Source: Chloroflexota bacterium (GTDB lineage Bacteria > Chloroflexota > UBA11872). From it: a stretch of DNA of 38,568 nt. The translations under genes were made by a program, and so were the position numbers. Within the stretch, counting starts at the first letter, position 1, and each line of letters starts with the position of its first letter. The DNA is taken from positions 57,883 to 96,450 of the forward strand of contig JAPPLN010000097.1 in assembly GCA_028874175.1 (NCBI GenBank), read 5' to 3'. The notes beneath the pieces were generated by a model. That model had not been told where the DNA came from and made no database searches. It saw only the letters and a program-made list of their open reading frames with translations. Below are positions 1 through 8,628 of this stretch, piece after piece.

Positions 1-210
1 CAAACCCCGGGTTTTGGCCCCCCGCGGTTTATAATGGCGTTTCATTTAAATCCACGGGGGCCCTCTAACCGCGCCCCTGCAATTCCCCCCCGGGTTTAAA
101 TTGCGGGTGGGGGCTTTGGCGGCGGGTGCGGCGGCGCCGGCGTTTTTTTTGGGGGGGGGGGGGGCGGCCGGCGTCGCGTCCCTGGTGGCGATCAGCCGGC
201 TGAGGGAGCG
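1..210. other. Low-quality contig end
   Basis: This stretch is dominated by homopolymer runs (a long T run followed by about 14 G near 144-165, plus several runs of C) and has no credible coding frame. It looks like degraded or misassembled sequence at a contig edge rather than biology. It directly abuts the 3' end of the aldehyde dehydrogenase gene, so anything downstream of that gene is lost. Confidence 0.7.
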
Positions 211-219
211 CGGCGCGAT

Positions 220-1632
220 TCAGTCGTGAATAACCACCAGCTTGTACTCGGTCATCTCCTCGACCGCGTACTTGGGGCCTTCCTTGCCCATGCCGCTGTC
301 CTTCAGGCCACCGTAGGGCATCAGGTCGGTGCGCCATTGGCTGCCCCAGTTGATGTGGATGTTGCCTGAGTCGACGCTGCGCGCGAAGCGCATCGCCGTG
401 TCGATGTCCTGGGTGAAGATGGCCGCGCTCAGGCCGTAGATCGAGTCGTTGGCCAGCTCGATCGCCTGGTCCACGTCGTCCACGCGGGTCACGCCCATGG
501 CGGGGCCGAAGAGTTCTTCACAGGACACGCGCATCTCGGGGCTGACGCCGGCCAGCAGGGTCGGCTCGAACAGCTGGCCCGAGCGCCCACCGCCGACCAG
601 CAGTTCGGCGCCCTCGCCCACCGCTTCGTCGATCCAGTCGCCGACGCGTGCCGCGTCCGACTCGCGGATCATCGGACCGACCGACGTGGCCGGATCAAGC
701 GGGTCGCCGGCCGAGAGGGCCGCGACGGCGGGCACCAGGGTCTCGACGAGTTCGTCGTACACCGGCGCGGGCACGATCACGCGCTGCGTGGAAATGCAGA
801 CCTGCCCGGCGTTGGCGAAGGCCGTCTGCGGGATGACCGTGCGGACCTTGTCCATGTCCGCGTCCGGCATCACGATCACCGGCGCGTTGGAGCCGAGTTC
901 CATCGTGACCTTCTTGATCCCGGCCTGCTTGCAGATGCGCTCGCCGATATCGCGGCTGCCGGTGAAACTGATCTTGCGGACGCGCGGGTCGGAAACCAGG
1001 GCGTCGCCGATTTCGGCGCCGGAGCCGGTGACGCAATGTACGGCTTCCGCGGGCACGCCGGCCTCGAGCAGCAACTCGACCAGGCGCAGGGCCATCAGCG
1101 GCGTGTCGCTGGCCGGCTTGACCACGACCGCGTTGCCGCCCGCAAGAGCGGGGCCGACCTTGTGGCAGACCAGGTGCAGCGGGAAGTTGAACGGGGTCAC
1201 GGCGGCGACCACGCCGCAGGGCACGCGCATGGTGAAGCCGAACTTGCCCTTCACGCCCGGCCCGCCCTCGAGCGGAATGACCTCACCGTCGAGCCGCTTC
1301 GCCTCTTCGGCCGACAGGTAGATGATCTCGGCGGCCCGCTCGACTTCAATGCGAGCCTCGGAAATGATCTTGCCCTCTTCGCGCGTGAGGCATGTCGCCA
1401 GGCTCTCGGTGTTGGCCACGATGAGATCGGCCGTTCGGTGCAGCAGTTCGTAGCGCTCGAAGCCGGTCAACTCGGCCATCACGCGCGCGCCGCGCACCGC
1501 GCTGTCCAGGGCGCGGTCCACGTCCGCCGCCGTGCCGCGCGGCACCGTATCAACGACGGAGCCATCGTAGGGATTGAGCACGTCCATGCTCGACTGCCCG
1601 TTCGTCCAGGCGCCGGCGATGTACATCTTCAT
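220..1632 (-). CDS. NAD(P)-dependent aldehyde dehydrogenase
   Basis: A 470-residue protein of the aldehyde dehydrogenase superfamily, full length for the family; such enzymes oxidise aldehydes to carboxylates in the cytoplasm with NAD(P). The catalytic set is visible: Asn149 in TPFNFP, Glu245 in MELGSNAP and the nucleophile Cys279 in NAGQVC. The cofactor-binding FTGS segment lies at 223-226. The C-terminal half contains EELFGP and the late PYGGLKDSGMGKEG segment typical of lactaldehyde/glyceraldehyde-3-phosphate/succinate-semialdehyde-type members, so the substrate cannot be fixed. ATG at 1632 was chosen; an in-frame ATG two codons later is an alternative, and an AGGA-like ribosome site lies about 12 bases upstream. 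The gene diverges from the respiratory operon and has no clear functional link to it. Confidence 0.93.
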   Translation of the reverse strand: MKMYIAGAWTNGQSSMDVLNPYDGSVVDTVPRGTAADVDRALDSAVRGARVMAELTGFERYELLHRTADLIVANTESLATCLTREEGKIISEARIEVERAAEIIYLSAEEAKRLDGEVIPLEGGPGVKGKFGFTMRVPCGVVAAVTPFNFPLHLVCHKVGPALAGGNAVVVKPASDTPLMALRLVELLLEAGVPAEAVHCVTGSGAEIGDALVSDPRVRKISFTGSRDIGERICKQAGIKKVTMELGSNAPVIVMPDADMDKVRTVIPQTAFANAGQVCISTQRVIVPAPVYDELVETLVPAVAALSAGDPLDPATSVGPMIRESDAARVGDWIDEAVGEGAELLVGGGRSGQLFEPTLLAGVSPEMRVSCEELFGPAMGVTRVDDVDQAIELANDSIYGLSAAIFTQDIDTAMRFARSVDSGNIHINWGSQWRTDLMPYGGLKDSGMGKEGPKYAVEEMTEYKLVVIHD

Positions 1633-1975
1633 GGCGGTTTCAGTCCTTTCTGACCGGGTCAGAGCGAGAACAAATCAGAGCGTGGGTCCATACGTCCGGA
1701 CATCACGAGTCGAAACCGTATTGTGACAGCAGCAGCGCAGCCGCGCCTGAGACGTTTTCGCGGAGGATCTGGCGTCGGCATTTCTTGCGGTTCGGGGTGA
1801 TTTGTGAAACATTTCACGTTGTCGCCCGGCCCGGAGACGAAATTCGCCTGATGCTGCCCTGCCCTCATTTTGTCGGTCGGGCCAATAGACGACGCGCCAC
1901 CCGCGCATCAGGCGCACGGGTCGGATACCATGCGCCGCCGAACGTGTCGCGCCGGTTGCTGACGGAGACGCACGG
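1633..1975. other. Divergent intergenic region
   Basis: This is 343 bases between the minus-strand aldehyde dehydrogenase and the plus-strand respiratory operon. I see no convincing gene in it; open frames here lack coding character. It must hold promoters for both directions. The only clear regulatory signal is the dyad at 1803-1818, listed separately. Confidence 0.6.
1803..1818. promoter_or_regulatory. CRP/FNR-family-like operator
   Basis: The sequence reads TGTGA-N6-TCACG, matching nine of ten positions of the classical CRP half-sites TGTGA/TCACA. It also contains the exact inverted repeat GTGAAA-CA-TTTCAC. It sits near the middle of the divergent gap, about 160 bases upstream of the first operon gene and about 170 upstream of the aldehyde dehydrogenase. 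A CRP/FNR-type regulator controlling a respiratory operon would make sense, but this is inference from one site. Confidence 0.4.
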
Positions 1976-2272
1976 GTGCAACTGAGCGAACTCACGGAGG
2001 CCGACTGGGTCAGGCTCTCTGAACTGGTTGCGCACCTCTGGTTCTTCGCCGCGGCGATGATCGTCACCGGCCTCACCTACATGCTGGCGCACGCCATGAT
2101 TCCCTCACTGATGGACACCGGCGATTTGCCGGCGGCCGCGGCCCGGCGAATGCGAGCCCCGCTCTATCTGATTGTTGCGATGGGCTGCACGGCGGTCGTC
2201 GTGCTCGGGATCAAGGGCACGCTGCTGGCGCTCGACATCCTGCCCGAGATTTACCCGCGGCTGGCGATCTAA
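1976..2272 (+). CDS. Small two-helix membrane protein, first gene of ACIII operon
   Basis: A 98-residue protein with two predicted membrane segments (about 20-40 and 63-85) joined by a polar loop containing an ARRMRAP positively charged turn. I do not recognise a named family. The start is GTG at 1976 with a GGAG ribosome site eight bases upstream. It ends four bases before the ActA start, so it is surely co-transcribed with the alternative complex III genes. It may be an accessory or assembly subunit of that complex; that role is inferred only from position. Confidence 0.7.
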   Translation: MQLSELTEADWVRLSELVAHLWFFAAAMIVTGLTYMLAHAMIPSLMDTGDLPAAAARRMRAPLYLIVAMGCTAVVVLGIKGTLLALDILPEIYPRLAI

Positions 2273-2276
2273 CCGT

Positions 2277-2837
2277 ATGCAACACCTGGCCGCCCTTCTA
2301 CCGCGCGTCACGCTCAAGCAGGCGCTCATTGTCGGTGGCGCCACGGCGCCCCCGCTGGTGGGCGGCGCGGGCGTCCTGGTCATCCTCCTGTACCTGATGG
2401 CCGCCGGCGGAACCGCCACCCCCGCGCCCGAGCAGCCAATCGCGTTCGATCACTCGGTTCACGCCGGCGACGCCGCCATCCCCTGCGAGTTCTGCCACCG
2501 GGGCGTGGGCACGCAAGCCGCCGCGACGGTGCCGTCGGTCGAGCAGTGCATGTTCTGCCACTCGGTGGTGAAGACCGATAGCCCGCAGATCCAATTGCTG
2601 CAAGCGCACTGGGACACGAAGACGCCCGTCAACTGGGCGCGCGTGCACCGGGTGCCGGACCACGTGCGCTTCGTCCACGCGCCTCACATTCAGGCCGGCG
2701 TGGCATGCGAGACATGCCACGGCGACGTGGCGTCGATGGAGGAAGTGAAACAGGTACGCTCCCTCGCCATGGGCGATTGCCAGGGCTGCCACCGCGAGAA
2801 TTCCGCCTCGCTGGATTGCGCGACATGTCACAAGTGA
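2277..2837 (+). CDS. actA: Alternative complex III pentaheme cytochrome c subunit ActA
   Basis: A 186-residue protein with one N-terminal membrane anchor (about residues 30-47) followed by a periplasmic domain carrying five CXXCH haem c motifs: CEFCH, CMFCH, CETCH, CQGCH and CATCH. Five haems is the number known for ActA of alternative complex III, the quinol:cytochrome c oxidoreductase that replaces bc1 in many Bacteroidota and Chloroflexota. ActA passes electrons within the complex towards the periplasmic acceptor. Start ATG at 2277, four bases after the upstream gene. The following ActB1 gene starts 14 bases beyond the stop, or overlaps it if the earlier ATG at 2825 is used. Haem attachment would depend on the Ccm genes further down the same operon. 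Confidence 0.93.
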   Translation: MQHLAALLPRVTLKQALIVGGATAPPLVGGAGVLVILLYLMAAGGTATPAPEQPIAFDHSVHAGDAAIPCEFCHRGVGTQAAATVPSVEQCMFCHSVVKTDSPQIQLLQAHWDTKTPVNWARVHRVPDHVRFVHAPHIQAGVACETCHGDVASMEEVKQVRSLAMGDCQGCHRENSASLDCATCHK

Positions 2838-2851
2838 GGCGGTCGGACGAC

Positions 2852-5071
2852 ATGAGCGGCATTGCGCGTCGGCGCTTCCTCATCGGCTCGGCCGCGTTGG
2901 CGGGCGGCGCCACGATCGTGGCCTGCGCCGCGCCCGAACGTGAATCGCAGGTCCAGAGCTTCGTGCTGCAACCCGAACTGTCCCTGCCGGGCCAGGAACT
3001 GTGGTTTGCCACGACGTGCGCGCACTCCGCCTGCGGAAACAGCGTCGTGGTGCGCACGATCGATGGACGAGCGAAGAAGGTCGAGGGCAATCCCGCCTTT
3101 CCCGTCAACCAGGGCAAGCTGAACGTGCGCAGCCAGGCCGGCGTGCAGTCGCTCTACCACCCGGACCGCCTGTCGGTTCCCAAGCGCCGGCGCGGCCTGC
3201 GCGGCGCGAACGAGTTCGAGGACCTGGAGTGGCCCGCCGGACTCGACCTGCTCAGCGAGAAGATGTCCGAGGCCCGGAGCGTTGTGGTCATAACGGGGCC
3301 CATGAGCGGGACCCGGGCGCGCATCGCCCGCGACTTCGCAACGGCCTTTGGTGGCGAGCACGTTGTCTACGAAACCGTGGAATCCACGGTCTGGCGCAAG
3401 ACGGTGCAAGACGGGTTGGGCGCCCGCCGGCTGCCCTACCTGGACATCGCTAATGCGCATTCGATTCTGTCGTTTGGCGCCGACTTCCTATCGACCTGGC
3501 TGTCGCCCACGCAATACGGCGTTGGCTACGGTGAGTTTCGCCAGGGGCACGGCGAGCGCGGACGCCTGATCCAGGTCGAGCCGCGCATGTCGCTGACCGG
3601 GGCCAACGCCGATTCATGGGTCTATGTCCATCCGGGACAGGAAGGCGTGCTGGCGCTGTCGATCGCCCAAGTCATCGCCGCCGAAGGCCTGGCGCCGCCA
3701 GACAACTGGTTCGGCGTGGTGAGCGAAATTGGCGGCCTGGAAGCACTCAACGCCTATGCGCCCGACCTCGTCAGCGAGCGAACCGGCGTCCCGGTGGAGC
3801 GAATCCAGGCGATTGCTCGTGAGTTCGCCAGCCACCAGCCCGGTTTCGCCATTGCCGGCGGACCGGCCCTGGCCAGCACGAACGGGCTGGACAACGGCCT
3901 GGCCGCCATGCTGCTGAATCACATGGTGGGCAGCCTGGGGCAACCTGGCGGCCTGCTGCCGAATCCCGACCTGCGCAGCACGGTGACGCCGCCGACCGAA
4001 CCGACCTCCTTCGCCGACCTGGCCGGCCGCGGCAATACGTGGCTGGAGGGTGAGCCCCCCGACGTGGCGATTGTTTTTGAGGCCGACCCTGTCTATGGCA
4101 TGCCCGAAGCCACGCGCTTCGCCGACGCGCTGGGCAAGATCCCGTTCGTCGTCGGCATCGGCACGATCATGAGCGAGACGCTGGGTCACGCCGACCTGGT
4201 GCTGCCCTCCACCCACGCGTTCGAGGAGTGGGGCGACTACGTGCCCGACCCGGCGCCGCGCCAGCACGTGGTGGGGTTGCAGCAGCCGGTGGTCACGCCG
4301 TCAATCTCGGGACGGAGCTTCGGCGACATCCTGCTGACCCTGTGGCACGATCTGCGGCCGAACCTGGCGCCGCCCTGGGACACCATGCGCGATGCGGTCC
4401 GAGCCAACGCCGCCGAAGTCTTCAGGGGCGGCGATTTCGAGGAGCGCTGGGTGGAGCTGCTGAAGAACGGCGGCGGCTGGAACGACGACTGGGCGCCCGA
4501 GTTCACAAGAACCCCGAACTGGCACATCAACCTGCTGGCCGAGCCGGCATTCAGCGATAACGGCGTCGAGTACCCGCTGCACCTCATACCCTTTGAGGGC
4601 GTGGCGCTGGGCGGCGGCGACGAGACGGCCAACCCCTGGTTGCAGGCCACGCCGGATCCGATCTCCACGGCTACCTGGACGACCTGGGTCGAGATGAATC
4701 CGACGACGGCCGCGGCGCTGAACGTATCCCGAGGAGACGTCGTGCGAATCGAGACTGCGCACGGCGAGTTTGAGGCGGGGGTGTATATCTCGCCGGCCGC
4801 CGCGCCCGGCATCCTGGGCGTGCCGATCGGCCAGGGCCATTCGTTCGGGGGCCGCTGGCGTGAGGACCGAGGCTCGAACGTGCTCGCCAGCCTGGCGCCG
4901 CTGACGGTGGCCGGCGCAGGCGGCCTCGCCTGGGCGGCTACCCGTGCTCGCGTGCGGCCGACGGGCGACTACCGGCAGCTCCCGACCATCGAGGTCTTGC
5001 CGAATGCGCGCAACGACGTCGAGGAAGTAATCGTGCAAGTCACGAATGGCAACGGTGACCATCACAAATGA
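2852..5071 (+). CDS. actB1: Alternative complex III molybdopterin-like subunit ActB1
   Basis: About 739 residues, related to the molybdopterin-oxidoreductase large chains but, in known ACIII, a structural domain without molybdenum cofactor. The N-terminus has a twin-arginine signal (RRRFLIG, residues 6-12) followed by a hydrophobic stretch ending in a lipobox-like IVAC with Cys25, so export by Tat and perhaps lipidation are expected. A C-x4-C segment (TTCAHSACGN) follows early in the mature protein, lacking the usual four-cysteine cluster motif of true molybdoenzymes. ATG 2852 was preferred because it places the Tat motif at the very start and has GAGG upstream; ATG 2825 is possible. In many organisms this domain is fused to the iron-sulfur domain; here that is a separate gene overlapping by four bases. 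Confidence 0.9.
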   Translation: MSGIARRRFLIGSAALAGGATIVACAAPERESQVQSFVLQPELSLPGQELWFATTCAHSACGNSVVVRTIDGRAKKVEGNPAFPVNQGKLNVRSQAGVQSLYHPDRLSVPKRRRGLRGANEFEDLEWPAGLDLLSEKMSEARSVVVITGPMSGTRARIARDFATAFGGEHVVYETVESTVWRKTVQDGLGARRLPYLDIANAHSILSFGADFLSTWLSPTQYGVGYGEFRQGHGERGRLIQVEPRMSLTGANADSWVYVHPGQEGVLALSIAQVIAAEGLAPPDNWFGVVSEIGGLEALNAYAPDLVSERTGVPVERIQAIAREFASHQPGFAIAGGPALASTNGLDNGLAAMLLNHMVGSLGQPGGLLPNPDLRSTVTPPTEPTSFADLAGRGNTWLEGEPPDVAIVFEADPVYGMPEATRFADALGKIPFVVGIGTIMSETLGHADLVLPSTHAFEEWGDYVPDPAPRQHVVGLQQPVVTPSISGRSFGDILLTLWHDLRPNLAPPWDTMRDAVRANAAEVFRGGDFEERWVELLKNGGGWNDDWAPEFTRTPNWHINLLAEPAFSDNGVEYPLHLIPFEGVALGGGDETANPWLQATPDPISTATWTTWVEMNPTTAAALNVSRGDVVRIETAHGEFEAGVYISPAAAPGILGVPIGQGHSFGGRWREDRGSNVLASLAPLTVAGAGGLAWAATRARVRPTGDYRQLPTIEVLPNARNDVEEVIVQVTNGNGDHHK

Positions 5072-5904
5072 GTAGCTCAGCCAACGAAGCCGCCGCCCGC
5101 GCCAGCGCCGTCTCCGAGATGGGACGGACGATCCCCACGGATGCCGAAGTCCCTCACTCCGAGGGCGTGCGCTGGGGCATGGTGGTGGACCTGGACCGCT
5201 GCACTGGCTGCCAGGCCTGCGTGGTGGCCTGCCAGGCCGAGAACAACATCGCGCTCAACGAAGAACAGCGGGTTCTGGAACGGCGGGCCAAGACCTGGAT
5301 CCGCATCGAGCGCTACTGGGAAGGCGAATTCCCGAACGCCAAGGCGCGGTTTATCCCAGTGCTCTGCCAGCACTGCGGCAACGCGCCCTGCGAGACGGTC
5401 TGCCCGGTCTGGGCCACCTATCACAATCGCGAGGGGCTGAACGTCCAGGTCTACAACCGCTGTATCGGCACGCGCTTCTGCGCCAACGGCTGCCCGTACT
5501 CGGTGCGCTACTTCAACTTCTGGAATCCCGAGTGGCCGGAACCGATGAACAACCAGCTCAATCCGGACGTAACGGTGCGGACGAAGGGCATCATCGAGAA
5601 GTGCACCTTCTGCGTGCAGCGAATCAACCGGGCACACGTGACCGCGGGCACCGAGGGCCGCGAGATTCGCCCCGGCGAGGTTCAGCCAGCCTGCGCGCAG
5701 TCGTGCCCGACCAGCGCGCTGGTGTTTGCCGACCTCAATAATCCCGAAAGCTATCCCGCACAGCTGGCGGAGGCCGAGGCCGACCGCAGCTACACGCTGC
5801 TGGAGCACTTCGGGACCGACCCGGGAGTCATCTACCTGAAGAAAGTGGACCCGCACGCCGAGATTCACGAAGACGAGCACGCGCACGCCGGGGCGCACGC
5901 ATGA
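5068..5904 (+). CDS. actB2: Alternative complex III iron-sulfur subunit ActB2
   Basis: A 278-residue ferredoxin-like protein corresponding to the C-terminal iron-sulfur half of canonical ActB. Cysteine groups seen: C45/48/51/55, C100/103/108/112, C132/138/142, and C179/182 with C209/213, enough for four cubane-type clusters (one of the three-cysteine groups would suit a 3Fe-4S centre, as known for ACIII). The last cysteine of each group is followed by the usual swap of ligands between clusters. The C-terminus is rich in His, Glu and Asp, an odd polar tail of unknown role. It overlaps the ActB1 stop and the next gene's start by four bases each, implying translational coupling. Confidence 0.92.
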   Translation: MSSSANEAAARASAVSEMGRTIPTDAEVPHSEGVRWGMVVDLDRCTGCQACVVACQAENNIALNEEQRVLERRAKTWIRIERYWEGEFPNAKARFIPVLCQHCGNAPCETVCPVWATYHNREGLNVQVYNRCIGTRFCANGCPYSVRYFNFWNPEWPEPMNNQLNPDVTVRTKGIIEKCTFCVQRINRAHVTAGTEGREIRPGEVQPACAQSCPTSALVFADLNNPESYPAQLAEAEADRSYTLLEHFGTDPGVIYLKKVDPHAEIHEDEHAHAGAHA

Positions 5905-7250
5905 TCGCTCCCGAAGCCGCCGGCCTGAAGCTCTCGCTGCGTCCGCCCTACCGGCCGCAGGCGCTGAACATCTCGCTGAACCAGGCGGGGATCGCGTTGC
6001 TGGCCGCGCTCGGCCTGTTGGGAATCGTGATGTACGTGGTCAAGCTGATTACCGCCTGGGGCGACCGCGCCGAATGGGCCTATCCGACCGTGGTCTTAAT
6101 GTTCATCCTGTCCACCGCGACCTCGGCGCCGTTGATCGCCTACGCCTCGCGAATGGCGAAGGGGTACTGGGCGCTGCCGCTGCGACGGGTGGCCGCGCTG
6201 TACGCGGCGCCATCGCTGCTGAGCTTCGTGCTTTTGATTCCGATCATGGCCTCGTTGCCGCCACTGGAGGGGCGCTCGAATCTCTGGTTCGGATTCAGCG
6301 CCGGCGCTCCCTTCCTGACCGACGCGCTGGCGCTGTCGATCCTGCTCTTGACTGGGATGGCCTTGCTGTGGTTCTCGGCCGTCCCCGATCTGGCCGGTCC
6401 GCCGAGCCGCGTGCGCGCCATGGGCCGCTGGCAGCGCCTCCTTTATCTGAATTGGACGGGTACCGCGCGACAGTGGAAAGTTTTACGCGCCGCCAACCTC
6501 ACGCTCGGCGCCTTCTACCTGATGGGCTACGCGTTCGTGCACATGCTGCTCTCAACCGATCTGGGCCAGAGCCTGTTACCAGGCTGGCGGTCAGGCATCT
6601 TTCCCGTGTACAGCGCCGTGACGGGCATCCAGGCCGGCATAGCCATCACCCTCCTGACGGCGGCGCTGATGCGCCGGTTTTCGCCGGAAGCCGGTCGCTT
6701 TCTCGGCGATGAGCAAGCGGCGGCGCTTGGGAAGATCCTGGTGGCCGCCACGCTGATGTGGTTCTACTTCTTCTGGTCCGACTTCCTGCTGATCTGGTAT
6801 GCCCGCCTCCCTAGTGAGGTCGCAGCAATGCAGGTCACCGTGGCCATCACCTACATCCTGCCCTTCGTGCTCACGGCGGTGCTGATGTTTGCACTGCCCC
6901 TTGGCTTGCTCATCTTCAACAAGGTCCGCCAGTCACTGTCGCTGATTGCCGGGGTTTCGGCGCTCATTGTGGTGGGCATCCTGTTCGACCGAATCCGTTT
7001 CTTCGTCGCGCCCATGGCCAACCCCTCACCCTTCGGCCACTCGATGGAGACGTTGCCCGCGCCCTATTGGCCAAACGCGCTCGACATCCTGTTCATGATT
7101 GGATTCATCGGCCTCATGTTCGCGGTCTTCGTGTATGCGGCGTCCCGGATTCCGGTGCTCAACGGCTGGGAAATGCGCCAGGGTTCAATGCTGCGTAAAG
7201 AGCGGACCTTCATGAAGACGCACGTCCTCGTGATCGGAAAGCCGGACTGA
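5901..7250 (+). CDS. NrfD-type membrane subunit of alternative complex III (divergent, ActF-like)
   Basis: A 449-residue polytopic protein with about ten predicted membrane helices, belonging to the NrfD/PsrC quinol-binding superfamily. It is paralogous to the next gene: both carry a GT(A/T)RQW(K/R) loop in the middle, followed by helices with similar spacing and a late WFYFFWSDF / WLFFFLLDFF helix. It is the more divergent of the pair and lacks the conserved HSGRPW quinone-side motif of the second copy, so it better matches the ActF role; the ActC/ActF naming is inference. Gene ends overlap on both sides (ATGA with ActB2, one base with the next gene). Confidence 0.82.
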   Translation: MIAPEAAGLKLSLRPPYRPQALNISLNQAGIALLAALGLLGIVMYVVKLITAWGDRAEWAYPTVVLMFILSTATSAPLIAYASRMAKGYWALPLRRVAALYAAPSLLSFVLLIPIMASLPPLEGRSNLWFGFSAGAPFLTDALALSILLLTGMALLWFSAVPDLAGPPSRVRAMGRWQRLLYLNWTGTARQWKVLRAANLTLGAFYLMGYAFVHMLLSTDLGQSLLPGWRSGIFPVYSAVTGIQAGIAITLLTAALMRRFSPEAGRFLGDEQAAALGKILVAATLMWFYFFWSDFLLIWYARLPSEVAAMQVTVAITYILPFVLTAVLMFALPLGLLIFNKVRQSLSLIAGVSALIVVGILFDRIRFFVAPMANPSPFGHSMETLPAPYWPNALDILFMIGFIGLMFAVFVYAASRIPVLNGWEMRQGSMLRKERTFMKTHVLVIGKPD

Positions 7251-8623
7251 TGCAAGAACCGGTCGTCGCCGACACCAAAACCTCGAACCGCGAGCTGCTG
7301 GACTTCGTCTTCGCCTGGCCGGCCTGGTTCTTTGCCGTAGGCGGAGCGCTCAACGGCCTGCTGGTGGCGGCGTTCGTGGTCGTGATCCTGATGCTGATGT
7401 TCGGCCTCCAGTTCCTGGGCTACTCCCACCCGGTGTACTGGGGCTTCCTGATCGTCAACTTCGTGTTCTGGATCGGGGTCAGCCACGCCGGAATCATGGT
7501 TTCGGCCATCCTGCGTCTGACGCAGGCGGAATGGCGACGACCCGTCACGCGCGCCGCCGAGGTGCTAACGATCTTCTCCCTGCTGACGGCCGTGCAGTTC
7601 CCGCTGATCCACTCCGGCCGCCCCTGGCGCACGATGTACTGGACGTTCCCGTACGACTGGAACCGCGGCGCCTGGCCCAACCCGCGGTCGCCGCTGGTCT
7701 GGGACCCGTCGGCGATCTTCACCTATCTGACGTCGACGATCCTTTTCGTTTACGTCGCGCTCCTGCCCGACCTGGCCCTGGCGCGCGACCGAGCCCCCAA
7801 CCCGGTCAGCCGCGCGATTTACGGCGTGCTGGCCATGGGATTCCGCGGCACGACACGGCAGTGGCGGATCCAGACCGTAGCCGGCCTGTTGCTCTCGGCC
7901 ATCATCCTGCCGATCTTCGTCTCGGTGCACTCCATCGTGTCCTGGGACTTCGCGGTCACGTCGGTGCCCGGCTGGCACAACACCATCTTTGCCCCGTACT
8001 TCGTTATCGGGGCCGTGCACTCGGGCGTGTCGGCGGTCGTCACCGTCATGATCGTGATGCGCTACGCCTTCGGGCTGAAGCGCTTCATCACGCGCGACCA
8101 CATCGACTCGCTGGCCCGCCTGCTGATCGTGGTGGCCACCGTCTGGCTGTTCTTCTTCCTGCTGGACTTCTTCTTCGGCCTCTACGGCACGGAACCGGCT
8201 GAAGTCGACACTTGGCAGCGGCGACTGGTCGAACCGCCGTGGGTGGTGATCGCCATCACCTTCATCATCTGCGCCTACATCATCCCGGTGCCGATGTGGA
8301 TGTTCCGCGCCATTCGCCGGAACTTCTTCTGGATGTTCGTGACCACGATCCTGGTCAACGTCGGCATGTGGCTGGAGCGCTACATGGTGGTGGTGCCCGC
8401 GCTGGAGCGGAAGAGCGGCCTGACATTCACATACGGCGACTACGCCCCCTCGTTATCCGAGTTCATCCTCGTAGCCGCATCCTTTGCCCTGGTGATACTC
8501 GGATTCCTGACGTTCTCGAAACTGCTGCCGATCATGCCGGCCGCGGATATCAAGGAAGGCCAGATTCTGGCCGACCGCATTCGAGTCGGTCGGGCCAACG
8601 TGCCGGCCGCCATGCGGGAGTGA
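7250..8623 (+). CDS. actC: Alternative complex III quinol-binding subunit ActC (NrfD family)
   Basis: A 457-residue NrfD-family membrane protein with about ten helices. It has the classical NrfD signature region: a charged loop (LTQAEWRRPVTRAAE) followed by a helix ending in FPLIHSGRPW, which in ActC-type subunits lines the quinol site. A GTTRQWR loop is shared with the upstream paralogue. Quinol oxidised here would deliver electrons to the ActB2 clusters and then to ActA/ActE haems. The gene lies in the core of the operon and is followed after five bases by actD, whose ribosome site (GGAGTGAGG) overlaps the actC stop. Confidence 0.88.
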   Translation: MQEPVVADTKTSNRELLDFVFAWPAWFFAVGGALNGLLVAAFVVVILMLMFGLQFLGYSHPVYWGFLIVNFVFWIGVSHAGIMVSAILRLTQAEWRRPVTRAAEVLTIFSLLTAVQFPLIHSGRPWRTMYWTFPYDWNRGAWPNPRSPLVWDPSAIFTYLTSTILFVYVALLPDLALARDRAPNPVSRAIYGVLAMGFRGTTRQWRIQTVAGLLLSAIILPIFVSVHSIVSWDFAVTSVPGWHNTIFAPYFVIGAVHSGVSAVVTVMIVMRYAFGLKRFITRDHIDSLARLLIVVATVWLFFFLLDFFFGLYGTEPAEVDTWQRRLVEPPWVVIAITFIICAYIIPVPMWMFRAIRRNFFWMFVTTILVNVGMWLERYMVVVPALERKSGLTFTYGDYAPSLSEFILVAASFALVILGFLTFSKLLPIMPAADIKEGQILADRIRVGRANVPAAMRE

Positions 8624-8628
8624 GGTCT

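Noticed and set aside
1..13. CAAACCCCGGGTT at the contig start matching 36869-36881
   Set aside because: Thirteen bases of a GC palindrome in poor-quality sequence are likely chance, not evidence of circularity.
2852..5071. A true formate dehydrogenase or nitrate reductase
   Set aside because: Neighbouring pentaheme, NrfD, DUF3341 and monoheme genes define alternative complex III, and the N-terminal cluster motif is incomplete.
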